Assembly: GCF_024266585.1 (NCBI RefSeq)
Contig: NZ_CP100647.1
Span: forward strand, 2,709,001 to 2,773,000
Source: Xanthomonas sacchari
Lineage (GTDB): Bacteria > Pseudomonadota > Gammaproteobacteria > Xanthomonadales > Xanthomonadaceae
DNA length: 64,000 nt
Reading direction: 5' to 3'
The position numbers were made by a program, and so were the translations under genes. The notes beneath the pieces are model-generated. The model was not told the DNA's origin, did no database searches, and saw only the letters and a list, made by a program, of their open reading frames with translations. This document shows, piece by piece, positions 8,289-16,111 of the stretch. Positions within the stretch are counted from its first letter, which is position 1; every line of letters starts with the position of its first letter.

Positions 8289-8827
8289 GCCGGCTGCTGC
8301 CGCTGGCCGGGTTCCTGCTGCTGGCCGCGCTGTTCGGGTTCGGCCTGTGGTGGAGCCGCAGCCACGATCCGCGTGCCGTACCCTCGCCGCTGCTGGGCAA
8401 GCCGGTGCCGGCGTTCGCGCTGCCACGCCTGGACCGCCCGGACCTGCGTAGCGGCAGCCAGCAGCTGCGTGGCCGCCCATATCTGCTCAACGTGTTCGGC
8501 AGCTGGTGCATGGCCTGCAGCGAGGAGCATCCGCTGCTGATGGCGCAGGCCCGGCAGCTGGGCGTGGCGCTGGTCGGCTACGCCTACCGCGACGATCCGC
8601 ACGACACCGCCGCCTGGCTGGCGCAGCGCGGCAATCCGTATGCGCTGGTGCTGGTGGACAGCGATGGCCAGCGCGCGATCGACCTGGGCGTGTACGGCGC
8701 GCCGGAAACCTTCCTGATCGATGCCGACGGCGTGGTCCGCTACAAGCATGTCGGCGTGCTGACGCCGCAGGTGCTGGCCGACGAGTTGCGTCCGGCGATC
8801 GTGGCGCTCGATGGAGCGCGGCGATGA
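8285..8827 (+). CDS. ccmG: Thiol:disulfide interchange protein CcmG (DsbE)
   Basis: The product has 180 residues with one N-terminal signal anchor and a thioredoxin-like periplasmic domain. The redox site is WCMAC at about residues 76-80 (the C-X-X-C spacing is kept). The family motif GAPETFLID, which includes the cis-proline loop, follows at about 139-147. CcmG keeps the haem-binding cysteines of apocytochrome c reduced. The gene overlaps ccmF and ccmH by four bases each, which supports one polycistronic transcript. Confidence 0.94.
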   Translation: MSRLLPLAGFLLLAALFGFGLWWSRSHDPRAVPSPLLGKPVPAFALPRLDRPDLRSGSQQLRGRPYLLNVFGSWCMACSEEHPLLMAQARQLGVALVGYAYRDDPHDTAAWLAQRGNPYALVLVDSDGQRAIDLGVYGAPETFLIDADGVVRYKHVGVLTPQVLADELRPAIVALDGARR

Positions 8828-9300
8828 GCGCGATCGCCGCCCCAACGCGCCGACGCACGCCGTGGCGGCGGTTGCTGGTGCTGCTGTGGCTGCTGGGCGG
8901 CGCATTGCCGGCGTTCGCCCAAGCGGTCGACCCGTTGCCCTTCAAGGACCATGCGCAGGAACAGCGCTTCCAGCAGCTGACCGCGCAACTGCGCTGCCTG
9001 GTCTGCCAGAACGAGAACCTGGCCGATTCCGACGCGACCCTGGCGCGCGACCTGCGCCACCAGGTGTTCGCGCAACTGCAGGCCGGACGCAGCGACGCGC
9101 AGATCAAGCAGTACATGGTCGATCGCTACTCGGCCTTCGTCCTGTACGACCCGCCGCTGGCGCCGGCCACCTGGCTGCTGTGGTTCGGGCCGGCGCTGTT
9201 GCTGCTGGGCGGTGCCGCGATGGTGTTGGCGACGCTGCGGCAGCGCCGCCGCGCGATCGGCGCCGCGACGGCGGACGCGGACGCGGAGGACGCCTGGTGA
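8824..9300 (+). CDS. ccmH: Cytochrome c maturation protein CcmH
   Basis: The 158-residue product has a signal peptide (cleavage near AFAQ), the redox motif LRCLVCQNENLADS at about residues 56-69 and one C-terminal membrane helix (TWLLWFGPALLLLGG) followed by a charged tail. The three-helix periplasmic domain of CcmH handles reduced apocytochrome c. This is the short form of the protein; the TPR part found in the longer E. coli CcmH is encoded separately by the next gene. It overlaps ccmG by four bases and ccmI by four (GTGA). Confidence 0.94.
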   Translation: MSAIAAPTRRRTPWRRLLVLLWLLGGALPAFAQAVDPLPFKDHAQEQRFQQLTAQLRCLVCQNENLADSDATLARDLRHQVFAQLQAGRSDAQIKQYMVDRYSAFVLYDPPLAPATWLLWFGPALLLLGGAAMVLATLRQRRRAIGAATADADAEDAW

Positions 9301-9947
9301 CGCCCGGTTTCGCCCTCGCCGCCACGGCGATGCTTGGCATCGCCCTGTTCGCGGTGCTGCGCCCGTTGCTGGCAGCGCACGCCGGCGCACATCCGCAACG
9401 CGGCATCGCCGTGCTGCTGGCGTTGGGCCTGCCGCTGCTCGGTGCCGGCCTGTACTGGCACATCGGCACGCCGGCGGCCCTGGCCGGCGTCCCACTGCAG
9501 CCGTTGCCGCCGGCCGCACCGGAGCAGACCGCGCAGCGGCTGCAAGGCTGGCTGCGGCAGGCCTGGGAGGCGCAACAGGCGCGGCGCCCCCACGATGCGC
9601 AGCAGGCCTATGCGCAGGCCCTGCGGATCGCCCCGGACAATGTCGAGGCCCTGCTCGGCTGGGCCGAGACCGACATGGCGCAACGCACGGACTTGGCCGT
9701 CGGCAGCGCCGCACGCGCCATGCTCGACCGGGTGCTGGCGCAAGAACCGGACAACCAGCGGGCGCTCTGGATGCGCGGCATCGCCGACTTCCAGCAACAG
9801 CGCTATGCCGACGCAGCTGGCGACTGGCGCCACCTGCTGACCCTGCTGCCCGCCGCGTCGCCGCTGCGGGACGCGGTAACGCAGAAGATTGCCGCCGCTG
9901 ATGCAATGACCGCCGCACCAAGCACAGCGACCGCTACACCACGCTGA
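9297..9947 (+). CDS. ccmI: Cytochrome c maturation TPR protein CcmI
   Basis: The product has 216 residues starting at a GTG that overlaps the ccmH stop (GTGA). Two N-terminal membrane helices are followed by tetratricopeptide-like repeats (ARRPHDAQQAYAQALRIAPDNVEALLGWAE, given here only as the region around residues 95-125). CcmI holds apocytochrome c for the lyase CcmF-CcmH. It is the last gene of the operon; the next gene runs the other way. The family is variable in sequence, so the name rests on repeat content and position. Confidence 0.85.
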   Translation: MTPGFALAATAMLGIALFAVLRPLLAAHAGAHPQRGIAVLLALGLPLLGAGLYWHIGTPAALAGVPLQPLPPAAPEQTAQRLQGWLRQAWEAQQARRPHDAQQAYAQALRIAPDNVEALLGWAETDMAQRTDLAVGSAARAMLDRVLAQEPDNQRALWMRGIADFQQQRYADAAGDWRHLLTLLPAASPLRDAVTQKIAAADAMTAAPSTATATPR

Positions 9948-9985
9948 CGCCACCCTCCCGACCGCACCAGCGCTCCGCAATCCAC

Positions 9986-10345
9986 TCAGAGCACACGTGC
10001 GAGCTTCTCCTTCAGCATGTCCGCATTGAACGGCTTGACAATATAGCCGCTGACGCCCGCTTCGCGGATCGCGATCACCTTGTCGCTGCGCGCCTCTGCG
10101 ACCACCATCAGGAACGGCGTGCAGGACAGCACGGCGTCGCTGCGAACCACCTGCAGCAACGCCAGACCGGTCATCGGCTGCAGGTTCAAATCGGAAATGA
10201 CCAGGCCGATCTTCTCCGCCCGCATCGCGGCCAGTGCCGCCTCGCCGTCGGCCGCTTCGACCACGTCGTCGTAGCCGAGCTGGCCCAACAGCATGCGGAT
10301 GAGACGCCGCATCGTGCGGTAGTCGTCGACGACCAGAATCTTCAT
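9986..10345 (-). CDS. Single-domain CheY-like response regulator
   Basis: The product has 119 residues that are just a receiver domain: acidic pair Asp7-Asp8, phosphorylation site Asp52 (LVISDLNLQPM) and Lys104 (YIVKPF). The switch Thr/Ser of CheY (about residue 82) is Val in the run LMVVAEA, which is unusual. The start at 10345 has a GGGGA ribosome-binding site seven bases upstream; a longer frame to 10438 has no homologous-looking extension. It stands alone, far from the flagellar cluster. It could serve a chemotaxis-like or type IV pilus pathway, or be a phosphate sink. Confidence 0.85.
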   Translation of the reverse strand: MKILVVDDYRTMRRLIRMLLGQLGYDDVVEAADGEAALAAMRAEKIGLVISDLNLQPMTGLALLQVVRSDAVLSCTPFLMVVAEARSDKVIAIREAGVSGYIVKPFNADMLKEKLARVL

Positions 10346-10461
10346 GGCATCCCCAGGCAGTCCGATGGCCGGACCGATGGTGCAGGAGTTCGGCCGCCGA
10401 AGCCATCGACGCCGCCGTCCCCAGCCACTGGCGGCCACACGACGCCAGCCAAGTTACGGAT

Positions 10462-10493
10462 TTGCGTCGAAAATAGGAATGAGTATCATTAAC
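10462..10493 (+). promoter_or_regulatory. Probable promoter with Fur box
   Basis: A Fur-box-like palindrome AATGAGTATCATT sits at 10478-10490; it matches 11 of 13 core positions of the classical Fur site. It covers the -10 element of a plausible sigma-70 promoter, TTGCGT (10462-10467), 16 bases, TATCAT (10484-10489). It lies upstream of the iron-linked DUF3649-PepSY-DUF3325 operon, so iron repression fits. The site was found by eye. Confidence 0.6.
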
Positions 10494-10568
10494 TAAGCAC
10501 ACACCTTTGCCGCCATCCCGCTCCGCCTAGCCCTGTCGCCAAGCCGGTGCCTCTCTCGACGGGCTCCC

Positions 10569-10898
10569 ATGCACCCAGTTCCGCCAGCGCCGCCACACCT
10601 TCCCACCGCGGCCGCGCGTGTGCTGCCGCCCTGGCTGGGCGTGCTCGCCCGCACCCTCGCCGCCATCGTCGGCGGCTACACGCTGGCCGCGGCCACCTCG
10701 GTCTTGTTGCCGCTGCTGTGGCCATCGGTGCGCGCGCAGGCGGTGTTGAGCGGGATGATGCTGGGCATCCTGGTCTGCGCCTGCACCGCGCTGTGGGCGT
10801 TCGCCGCGCGTAGCGCCGGGCGCGCCTGGCTGGGCATCGCGGCATTGCTGGCACCGATGGCGCTGGCCATCGCCTGGCTGCAGCAGCACGCGCCATGA
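10569..10898 (+). CDS. DUF3649-type small membrane protein
   Basis: The 109-residue protein has about three hydrophobic helices (around residues 28-50, 57-78 and 85-103). Its size, and its position before a PepSY-associated membrane protein and a DUF3325 protein, match the three-gene set often found next to siderophore receptor genes in Gammaproteobacteria. The stop overlaps the next start by four bases. The molecular role is unknown; iron reduction or export of siderophore iron has been suggested for such sets. A Fur-box-like site lies about 80 bases upstream. Confidence 0.7.
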   Translation: MHPVPPAPPHLPTAAARVLPPWLGVLARTLAAIVGGYTLAAATSVLLPLLWPSVRAQAVLSGMMLGILVCACTALWAFAARSAGRAWLGIAALLAPMALAIAWLQQHAP

Positions 10899-12511
10899 AG
10901 CAGGGATTCCGCCAATCGATGGCCTGGCTGCACACCTGGAGCGGCCTGCTGGTGTCGTGGGTGCTGCTGCTGATCTTCATGGCCGGCACCACCAGTTATT
11001 TCCGCAACGAAATCAGCCGCTGGATGCGCCCGGAACTGCCGCGCGCGCAACCGGGCACCGACGTGGTGGCCGCGCGTGCGGTGGCGCTGCTGCAGCGCGA
11101 GGCGCCGCAGTCGCCGCAGTGGTTCGTGTCGCTGGCCAGCCCGCGCGCACCGTTCACCGACCTGTTCTGGCGCAATCCGCCGCCGGCCGACGGCGCCCGC
11201 CAGAGCCGCAAGGAGATGTTCGGCAGCGCCCTGCTCGACCCGGTCAGCGGTGAGGCCAGCCGGACCCGCGACACCCGTGGCGGCGACTTCTTCTACCGCC
11301 TGCACTTCGACCTGCACTACATCCCGGCGCTGTGGGCGCGCTACATCGTCGGCTTCTGCGCGATGTTCATGCTGGTGGCGATCATCAGCGGCGTCATCAC
11401 CCACAAGAAGATCTTCAAGGACTTCTTCACCTTCCGCCCGGCCAAGGGCCAGCGCTCGTGGCTGGACTTCCACAACGCCAGCGCGGTGCTCGCCCTGCCC
11501 TACCACGCGATGATCACCTACACCGGGCTGGTCACGCTGATGCTGATGTACCTGCCCTGGGGCATCAAGACGGCCTATCCCGATGCCGAGCAGGCGTTCT
11601 ACGCCGAGGCCTTCCAGGAACCGGAAAACCTGCGCGAGGCCAGCGGCACGCCCGGACGCATGCTGCCGATCGCGCAGTTGCTGGACGTGGCGCGCCACGA
11701 ATGGGGCGCGCAGGCGCCGATCGCCGGCTTCACCGTGTACAACGCCGGCGATGCCGCCGCGGCCATCCAGATCCGCCAGGGCGACGGCCAGCGGCTGGGC
11801 TACGACGCACCGTCGCTGCTGCTGGACGCCGGCAGCGGCCAGATCCTCGGCCGCAGCGGCACGCTCGGTGCCGCCGCGCAAACCCGCAGCACCCTGTACG
11901 GCCTGCACCTGGCGCACTTCGCCGGCCCCTGGCTGCGCTGGCTGTTCTTCGGCTGCGGCCTGCTCGGCTGCCTGATGGTGGCCAGCGGCGCGATCCTGTG
12001 GGCGGTCAAGGAGCGGCCCAAGCATGCCAAGGCCGGGCGCATCGGCCTGGGCCTGCGCCTGGTCGACGCGCTCAACATCGGCACCGTCGCCGGCCTGCCG
12101 ATCGCCTTCGCCGCGTACTTCTGGGGCAACCGGCTGCTGCCGCTGCACCTGGAGGCGCGCCCGGAGCGCGAAGCGGCGGTGTTCTTCCTGGCCTGGGCGG
12201 CGGCCCTGCTCGCCGCGCAGGTGTGGCCGAAGCGCGCGATGTGGGCCTGGCAACTGTATGCGGGGGCGGCGCTGTTCGGCGGGCTGCCGCTACTCAACGC
12301 CATCACCACCGATGCGCACCTGGGCGTGAGCCTGCTGGCCGGCGACTGGGCGCTAGCCGGGTTCGACCTGGTCTGCCTGTTTCTCGGCCTGGCCCTGGCC
12401 CTGGCCGCGCGGCGCATGCAGCGTTGGCAACCGCCGCTGTCGGCGGCCGAACGCCGCGCCCGCGAGCGCGGCGGCTCGGGCAAGCCGGTGCTGGCCACGG
12501 AGGGCGCATGA
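10895..12511 (+). CDS. PepSY-associated transmembrane protein (PiuB-like)
   Basis: The product has 538 residues, with an N-terminal helix containing the family motif WLHTWSGLLVSWVLLLIF, further helices around 150 (ARYIVGFCAMFMLVAIISGVI) and 350, and a cluster of four helices near the C-terminus. Conserved histidines in WLHTW, FDLHYI and LHLAHF suggest haem or metal binding as in related ferric-reductase-like proteins. The protein is predicted to be in the inner membrane and to act in iron uptake. It is coupled at both ends by ATGA overlaps. No TonB-dependent receptor gene lies next to it. Confidence 0.8.
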   Translation: MKQGFRQSMAWLHTWSGLLVSWVLLLIFMAGTTSYFRNEISRWMRPELPRAQPGTDVVAARAVALLQREAPQSPQWFVSLASPRAPFTDLFWRNPPPADGARQSRKEMFGSALLDPVSGEASRTRDTRGGDFFYRLHFDLHYIPALWARYIVGFCAMFMLVAIISGVITHKKIFKDFFTFRPAKGQRSWLDFHNASAVLALPYHAMITYTGLVTLMLMYLPWGIKTAYPDAEQAFYAEAFQEPENLREASGTPGRMLPIAQLLDVARHEWGAQAPIAGFTVYNAGDAAAAIQIRQGDGQRLGYDAPSLLLDAGSGQILGRSGTLGAAAQTRSTLYGLHLAHFAGPWLRWLFFGCGLLGCLMVASGAILWAVKERPKHAKAGRIGLGLRLVDALNIGTVAGLPIAFAAYFWGNRLLPLHLEARPEREAAVFFLAWAAALLAAQVWPKRAMWAWQLYAGAALFGGLPLLNAITTDAHLGVSLLAGDWALAGFDLVCLFLGLALALAARRMQRWQPPLSAAERRARERGGSGKPVLATEGA

Positions 12512-12840
12512 CCGTGCTCGGCCTGTGCCTGGCCTTCTCCGGCTTCGTCGCGCTGTGCCTGGGCATGGAAAAGCACCAGCTCGACCTGTACGGCGCGCGC
12601 CGCGCCGCCGCGCCGCGCCTGCGACAACTGCAGGTCGCCGGTTGGCTGCTGCTGGGCGCGGCGCTCGCCTGTTGCGTCGCCGCGCACGGCTGGGGCATCG
12701 GCCCGGTGCTGTGGGTGGGCTCGCTCAGCGCCAGCGCGGCGCTGCTGACCCTGGGCCTGCTGCCGTACCGGCCGCGGCTGATCGTGCCGCTGGCGCTGCT
12801 GGCGCCACCGCTGGGCGTGGGCGCCGCGTTGTTGGGATAG
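12508..12840 (+). CDS. DUF3325-type small membrane protein
   Basis: The 110-residue protein has four likely helices and the early motif CLGMEKHQLDLYG, typical of DUF3325 proteins that close the iron-linked three-gene set. It overlaps the PepSY gene by four bases and is followed by the convergent crcB gene. The function is not known experimentally in this family as far as I can tell from memory. Confidence 0.72.
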   Translation: MTVLGLCLAFSGFVALCLGMEKHQLDLYGARRAAAPRLRQLQVAGWLLLGAALACCVAAHGWGIGPVLWVGSLSASAALLTLGLLPYRPRLIVPLALLAPPLGVGAALLG

Positions 12841-12856
12841 GCGCGCGCCCGGCCGC

Positions 12857-13276
12857 TCAGCGCTCGGCGGTCACCGTCGGCGCGCGCAGTTCGGCCGCCG
12901 TGCGCGCGCCGGCGAACACCAGCACCAGTCCCGCCGCGAGGGTGATCGCCAGATACAGCGGCACCATGCCGAGGCGGCCGTTGCGCACGAACACCATGCT
13001 TTCCATCATCAGCGAGGAGAACGTGGTCAGCCCGCCGATCAGGCCGACGATCAGCAGCGCCCGCCAGTACGGCGCGCTGGCGCCGCGGCCTTCGATCCAC
13101 ACCAGCAGGAAACCGCCGACGAAGGCGCCGGCCAGGTTCACCGCCAGCGTGCCCCACGGGAAGCCGGCGCCGTAGCGCTGCAGCAGCACGCTGCCGACCG
13201 CGAAACGCATACCGGAGCCAACCGCGCCGCCGGCCATCGCCAGCAGCAGTTGCTGCCACCACAGGGACAGGTTCAT
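12857..13276 (-). CDS. crcB: Fluoride ion channel/exporter FluC (CrcB)
   Basis: The 139-residue protein has four helices and the Fluc hallmarks: [13 protein letters not shown] near the N-terminus, [15 protein letters not shown] (Asn of the pore) and the central break [13 protein letters not shown] with its Phe and Thr/Ser residues. It forms a dual-topology dimer that lets toxic fluoride leave the cell. A fluoride riboswitch lies upstream (13392-13450). The ATG is preceded by GGAGG (about eight bases before). It is downstream of rarA on the same strand but is probably controlled on its own. Confidence 0.95.
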   Translation of the reverse strand: MNLSLWWQQLLLAMAGGAVGSGMRFAVGSVLLQRYGAGFPWGTLAVNLAGAFVGGFLLVWIEGRGASAPYWRALLIVGLIGGLTTFSSLMMESMVFVRNGRLGMVPLYLAITLAAGLVLVFAGARTAAELRAPTVTAER

Positions 13277-13369
13277 GCGCGCCTCCGCGAGACGGAAGCC
13301 GGAGCGGCAGCAGGAAGACGAGAAGGAACGGGCATCGGATTCTCCACAAGGACGATGCCGGGGCGCGGA

Positions 13370-13396
13370 CCTGCCACCCCGGCGGGGGTTGGGCAG
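13370..13396 (-). terminator. GC-rich hairpin of the riboswitch expression platform
   Basis: Just downstream of the aptamer on the minus strand, CCTGCC and GGCAGG can pair around an inner CCCC/GGGG stem (13370-13396). The left arm uses the last bases of the aptamer, as expected for a switch in which fluoride binding prevents the alternative hairpin. No clear U-run follows, so control may be by translation or by Rho rather than intrinsic termination. Confidence 0.45.
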
Positions 13397-13450
13397 GCAT
13401 CATCAGCGCGCAGTGCTGCGGGCGGTTCGAGGAGGAATGCCATCTCCTGT
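13392..13450 (-). ncRNA. Fluoride riboswitch (crcB motif)
   Basis: Read on the minus strand, the segment contains the conserved pieces of the fluoride aptamer in order: GGAGATGG, the pairing strand CCTCC, the highly conserved loop AACCGCC, then GCTGATGATGCCTGCC. All spacings are compact, as in the known motif of about 55-65 bases. It starts eight bases after the rarA stop and is about 115 bases upstream of crcB, whose product exports fluoride. Fluoride binding should allow crcB expression. Confidence 0.93.
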
Positions 13451-13457
13451 GCGCCGA

Positions 13458-14831
13458 TTATGAAGGCGAGCGCCCGGCCTTGTCAGCCCGCGCCTGTTCG
13501 CGCGCCGCGCGCAGGCGGTCGAGCTTGTCCTTGAGCTTGATCTCCAGCCCGCGCTCCACCGGCCGGTAGTAGACCCGCTCGCCCATCGCATCGGGGAAGC
13601 CGGTCTGGTCCAGGGCGATACCGCCCTCGGCGTCGTGGTCGTACTGATAGTCGGCGCCGTAGCCCAGGGTCTTCATCAGCTTGGTCGGCGCGTTGCGCAG
13701 GTGCAGCGGCACCTCCTGGGTGCCGGTCTCGCGCACCTCGGCCTTGGCCTGGTTGAAGGCGGCGTAGCCGGCGTTGGACTTGGCGGTGCTGGCCAGGTAC
13801 AGCACCAGTTGCGCGAACGCCAGTTCGCCTTCCGGGCTGCCCAGGCGCTCGTAGATGTCCCAGGCTTCCAGCGCCATCGACTGCGCGCGCGGATCGGCCA
13901 GGCCGATGTCCTCGATCGCCATGCGGGTCAGCCGCCGCGCCAGGTAGGCCGGGTCGCAGCCGCCGTCGAGCATGCGCGTGAGCCAGTACAGCGCCGCGTC
14001 CGGGTTGGAACTGCGCACCGACTTGTGCAGCGCCGAGATCTGGTCGTAGAACTGCTCGCCGCCCTTGTCGAAGCGGCGGGTGCGGTCGGCCAGCACCTGC
14101 TGCAGGGTCTGCGCGGTGATCTCGCCGCCCTCGTCCTGGGCCAGTTCGGCGGCGATCTCCAGCAAGGTCAGCGCACGCCGCACGTCGCCATCGGCGGCGC
14201 CGGCGATCTCCAGCAGCGCCGCGTCGGAGACCCGCAGCTGCTCGGCGCCGAGCCCGCGTTCGGAATCGTGCAGCGCCCGCTGCAGCGCCTCGGCGATGTC
14301 CTGCGGCGACACCGCCTCCAGCACGTGCACGCGGCAGCGCGACAGCAGCGCCGAATTCAGTTCGAACGAGGGATTCTCGGTGGTGGCGCCGACGAACAGG
14401 ATGGTGCCGCGTTCGATGTGCGGCAGGAAAGCGTCCTGCTGCGCCTTGTTGAAGCGGTGCACCTCGTCGACGAACAGCACCGTGCGGCGCCCGTCGGCGA
14501 AGCGCTGCGCGGCCTCGGCCAGTACCAGCCGCACCTCCGGCAGCCCGGACAGCACCGCCGAGATCGCCTTGAACTCGGCCTCGGCGTACTGCGCCAGCAG
14601 CAGCGCCAGGGTGGTCTTGCCGCAGCCCGGCGGCCCCCACAGGATCATCGAATGCACGCGTCCGGCGGCGACCGCACGGCGCAGCGCGCTGGACGGCGCC
14701 AGCAGGCGCTTCTGCCCGACCATCTCGTCCAGCGTGCGCGGGCGCATGCGTTCGGCCAGCGGCCGCATGGCCTCGCGGTCGACGCTCAGCAGATCGGAGG
14801 TGTCGGAAGCGAAGGGTCTGCGTTTGGCCAT
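13458..14831 (-). CDS. rarA: Replication-associated recombination protein A (MgsA/RarA AAA+ ATPase)
   Basis: The product has 457 residues with the AAA+ core at about 25-230: Walker A GPPGCGKT (about 67-74), Walker B VLFVDEVHRF (about 119-128), sensor 1 GATTENPSF and arginine-finger SRCRVHVL. The C-terminal part carries the family sequences SVRSSNPDAALYWLTRML and GDGADP-like tetramerisation region. RarA acts at stalled replication forks. Full length for the family. The promoter region of the divergent dmeF gene is shared upstream. Confidence 0.95.
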   Translation of the reverse strand: MAKRRPFASDTSDLLSVDREAMRPLAERMRPRTLDEMVGQKRLLAPSSALRRAVAAGRVHSMILWGPPGCGKTTLALLLAQYAEAEFKAISAVLSGLPEVRLVLAEAAQRFADGRRTVLFVDEVHRFNKAQQDAFLPHIERGTILFVGATTENPSFELNSALLSRCRVHVLEAVSPQDIAEALQRALHDSERGLGAEQLRVSDAALLEIAGAADGDVRRALTLLEIAAELAQDEGGEITAQTLQQVLADRTRRFDKGGEQFYDQISALHKSVRSSNPDAALYWLTRMLDGGCDPAYLARRLTRMAIEDIGLADPRAQSMALEAWDIYERLGSPEGELAFAQLVLYLASTAKSNAGYAAFNQAKAEVRETGTQEVPLHLRNAPTKLMKTLGYGADYQYDHDAEGGIALDQTGFPDAMGERVYYRPVERGLEIKLKDKLDRLRAAREQARADKAGRSPS

Positions 14832-14971
14832 GCGCCCATTCTATCGCCGCGGCCGGTGCACGCTCTGCCTGCCGTACGTGTTCTGGGTGCAGGCGGACGG
14901 GCGTGGCCAGCCTGCGCGGCACCGACACCAGCGCTAGAATCGCGACGCCTCCCTGCCCGGCCGAGTCCGCC

Positions 14972-16063
14972 ATGAGCCACCACGACACCCTGGATGCGTT
15001 CACCCATCAGCACGACTTCCTCGGCACGCGCCACGAGCGCAATGCGCGCCGCACCTGGTCGGTGGTCGCACTGACCACGGTGATGATGCTCGTGGAGATC
15101 GTCGCCGGCTGGTGGACCGGCTCGATGGCGCTGCTGGCCGACGGCCTGCACATGGCCACCCATGCCGGTGCGCTGTCGCTGGCCGGCTTCGCCTACTGGT
15201 TCGCGCGGCGGCACCGGCACAATCCCCGCTTCACCTTCGGCACCGGCAAGGTCGGCGACCTGGCCGGCTTCTCCAGCGCGCTGATCCTGGCGCTGATCGC
15301 GCTCGGCATCGGCGTGGAGTCGGCGCTGCGCCTGGCGCAGCCGGTGCACATCGCCTACGACGAGGCCCTGTGGATCGCGACCCTGGGCCTGCTGGTGAAC
15401 CTGCTCAGCGCCTGGATGCTGGGGGCCGACCACCACCACGATCACGGGCATGGTCACGGCCATCATCACGACCACGCCCCTGCACGCGCCCATGCCGCGC
15501 ATCGGCACGGCGACCACGCGCACGAGCGCCACGACGGGCACGGCCACGATCACGCGCACGACCATCATCATCCCCACGATCACCACGGGCACGCCCATGC
15601 CGCGCAGGCACAGGCGGCCGGCCACGACCGGCATGCGCATGCCGACCACAACCTGCGCTCGGCCTACCTGCACGTGCTGGCCGACGCGCTGACCTCGGTG
15701 ATGGCGATCGTCGCCCTGTTGCTGGCCAAGTCCCTGGGCTGGACCTGGACCGATGCGCTGATGGGCATCGTCGGCGCCATCGTCATCGCCCGCTGGTCGC
15801 TGGCGCTGCTGCGCGACACCGGCGCGGTGCTGCTGGACGCCTCGGCGCCGGCGGCGCTGCAGGCGCAGATCCGCGAACGCCTGCAGCAGGACGACGAGCG
15901 CATCGCCGACCTGCACGTGTGGCGGATCGGCCCCGGCCAGCACGCGGCGATCGTGTCGCTGGTGACGCACAAACCGCGGCCGGCGGCGTTCTACCACGCG
16001 CGCCTGCAGGGCGTGGCCACGCTGGGCCACGTCAGCATCGAAGTGCAGAGCTGTCCCGACTGA
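14972..16063 (+). CDS. dmeF: Cation diffusion facilitator, DmeF-type Co/Ni exporter
   Basis: The 363-residue inner-membrane protein has six helices. The first helices contain the metal-site pattern of CDF proteins (LLADGLHMATHAGAL, with Asp and His residues) and the fifth helix has HVLADALTSV. Between helix four and five lies a loop of about 75 residues (about 153-228) with more than thirty histidines. N-terminal segment QHDFLGTRHERNARRTW and GTGKVGDLAGFSSAL match the DmeF subgroup. It should export divalent cobalt or nickel using the proton gradient. No DmeR-type regulator is next to it. Confidence 0.85.
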   Translation: MSHHDTLDAFTHQHDFLGTRHERNARRTWSVVALTTVMMLVEIVAGWWTGSMALLADGLHMATHAGALSLAGFAYWFARRHRHNPRFTFGTGKVGDLAGFSSALILALIALGIGVESALRLAQPVHIAYDEALWIATLGLLVNLLSAWMLGADHHHDHGHGHGHHHDHAPARAHAAHRHGDHAHERHDGHGHDHAHDHHHPHDHHGHAHAAQAQAAGHDRHAHADHNLRSAYLHVLADALTSVMAIVALLLAKSLGWTWTDALMGIVGAIVIARWSLALLRDTGAVLLDASAPAALQAQIRERLQQDDERIADLHVWRIGPGQHAAIVSLVTHKPRPAAFYHARLQGVATLGHVSIEVQSCPD

Positions 16064-16111
16064 AGCGCAACGCGCCGCCGCCACCTGGCGACGGCGCGCG
16101 GTGGCGCCGGC

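Noticed and set aside
15430-15650. Short repeated CAC/GAC units that look like a tandem repeat or CRISPR-like array
   Set aside because: They code in frame for the His-rich loop of the DmeF-type exporter and have no regular repeat-spacer structure.
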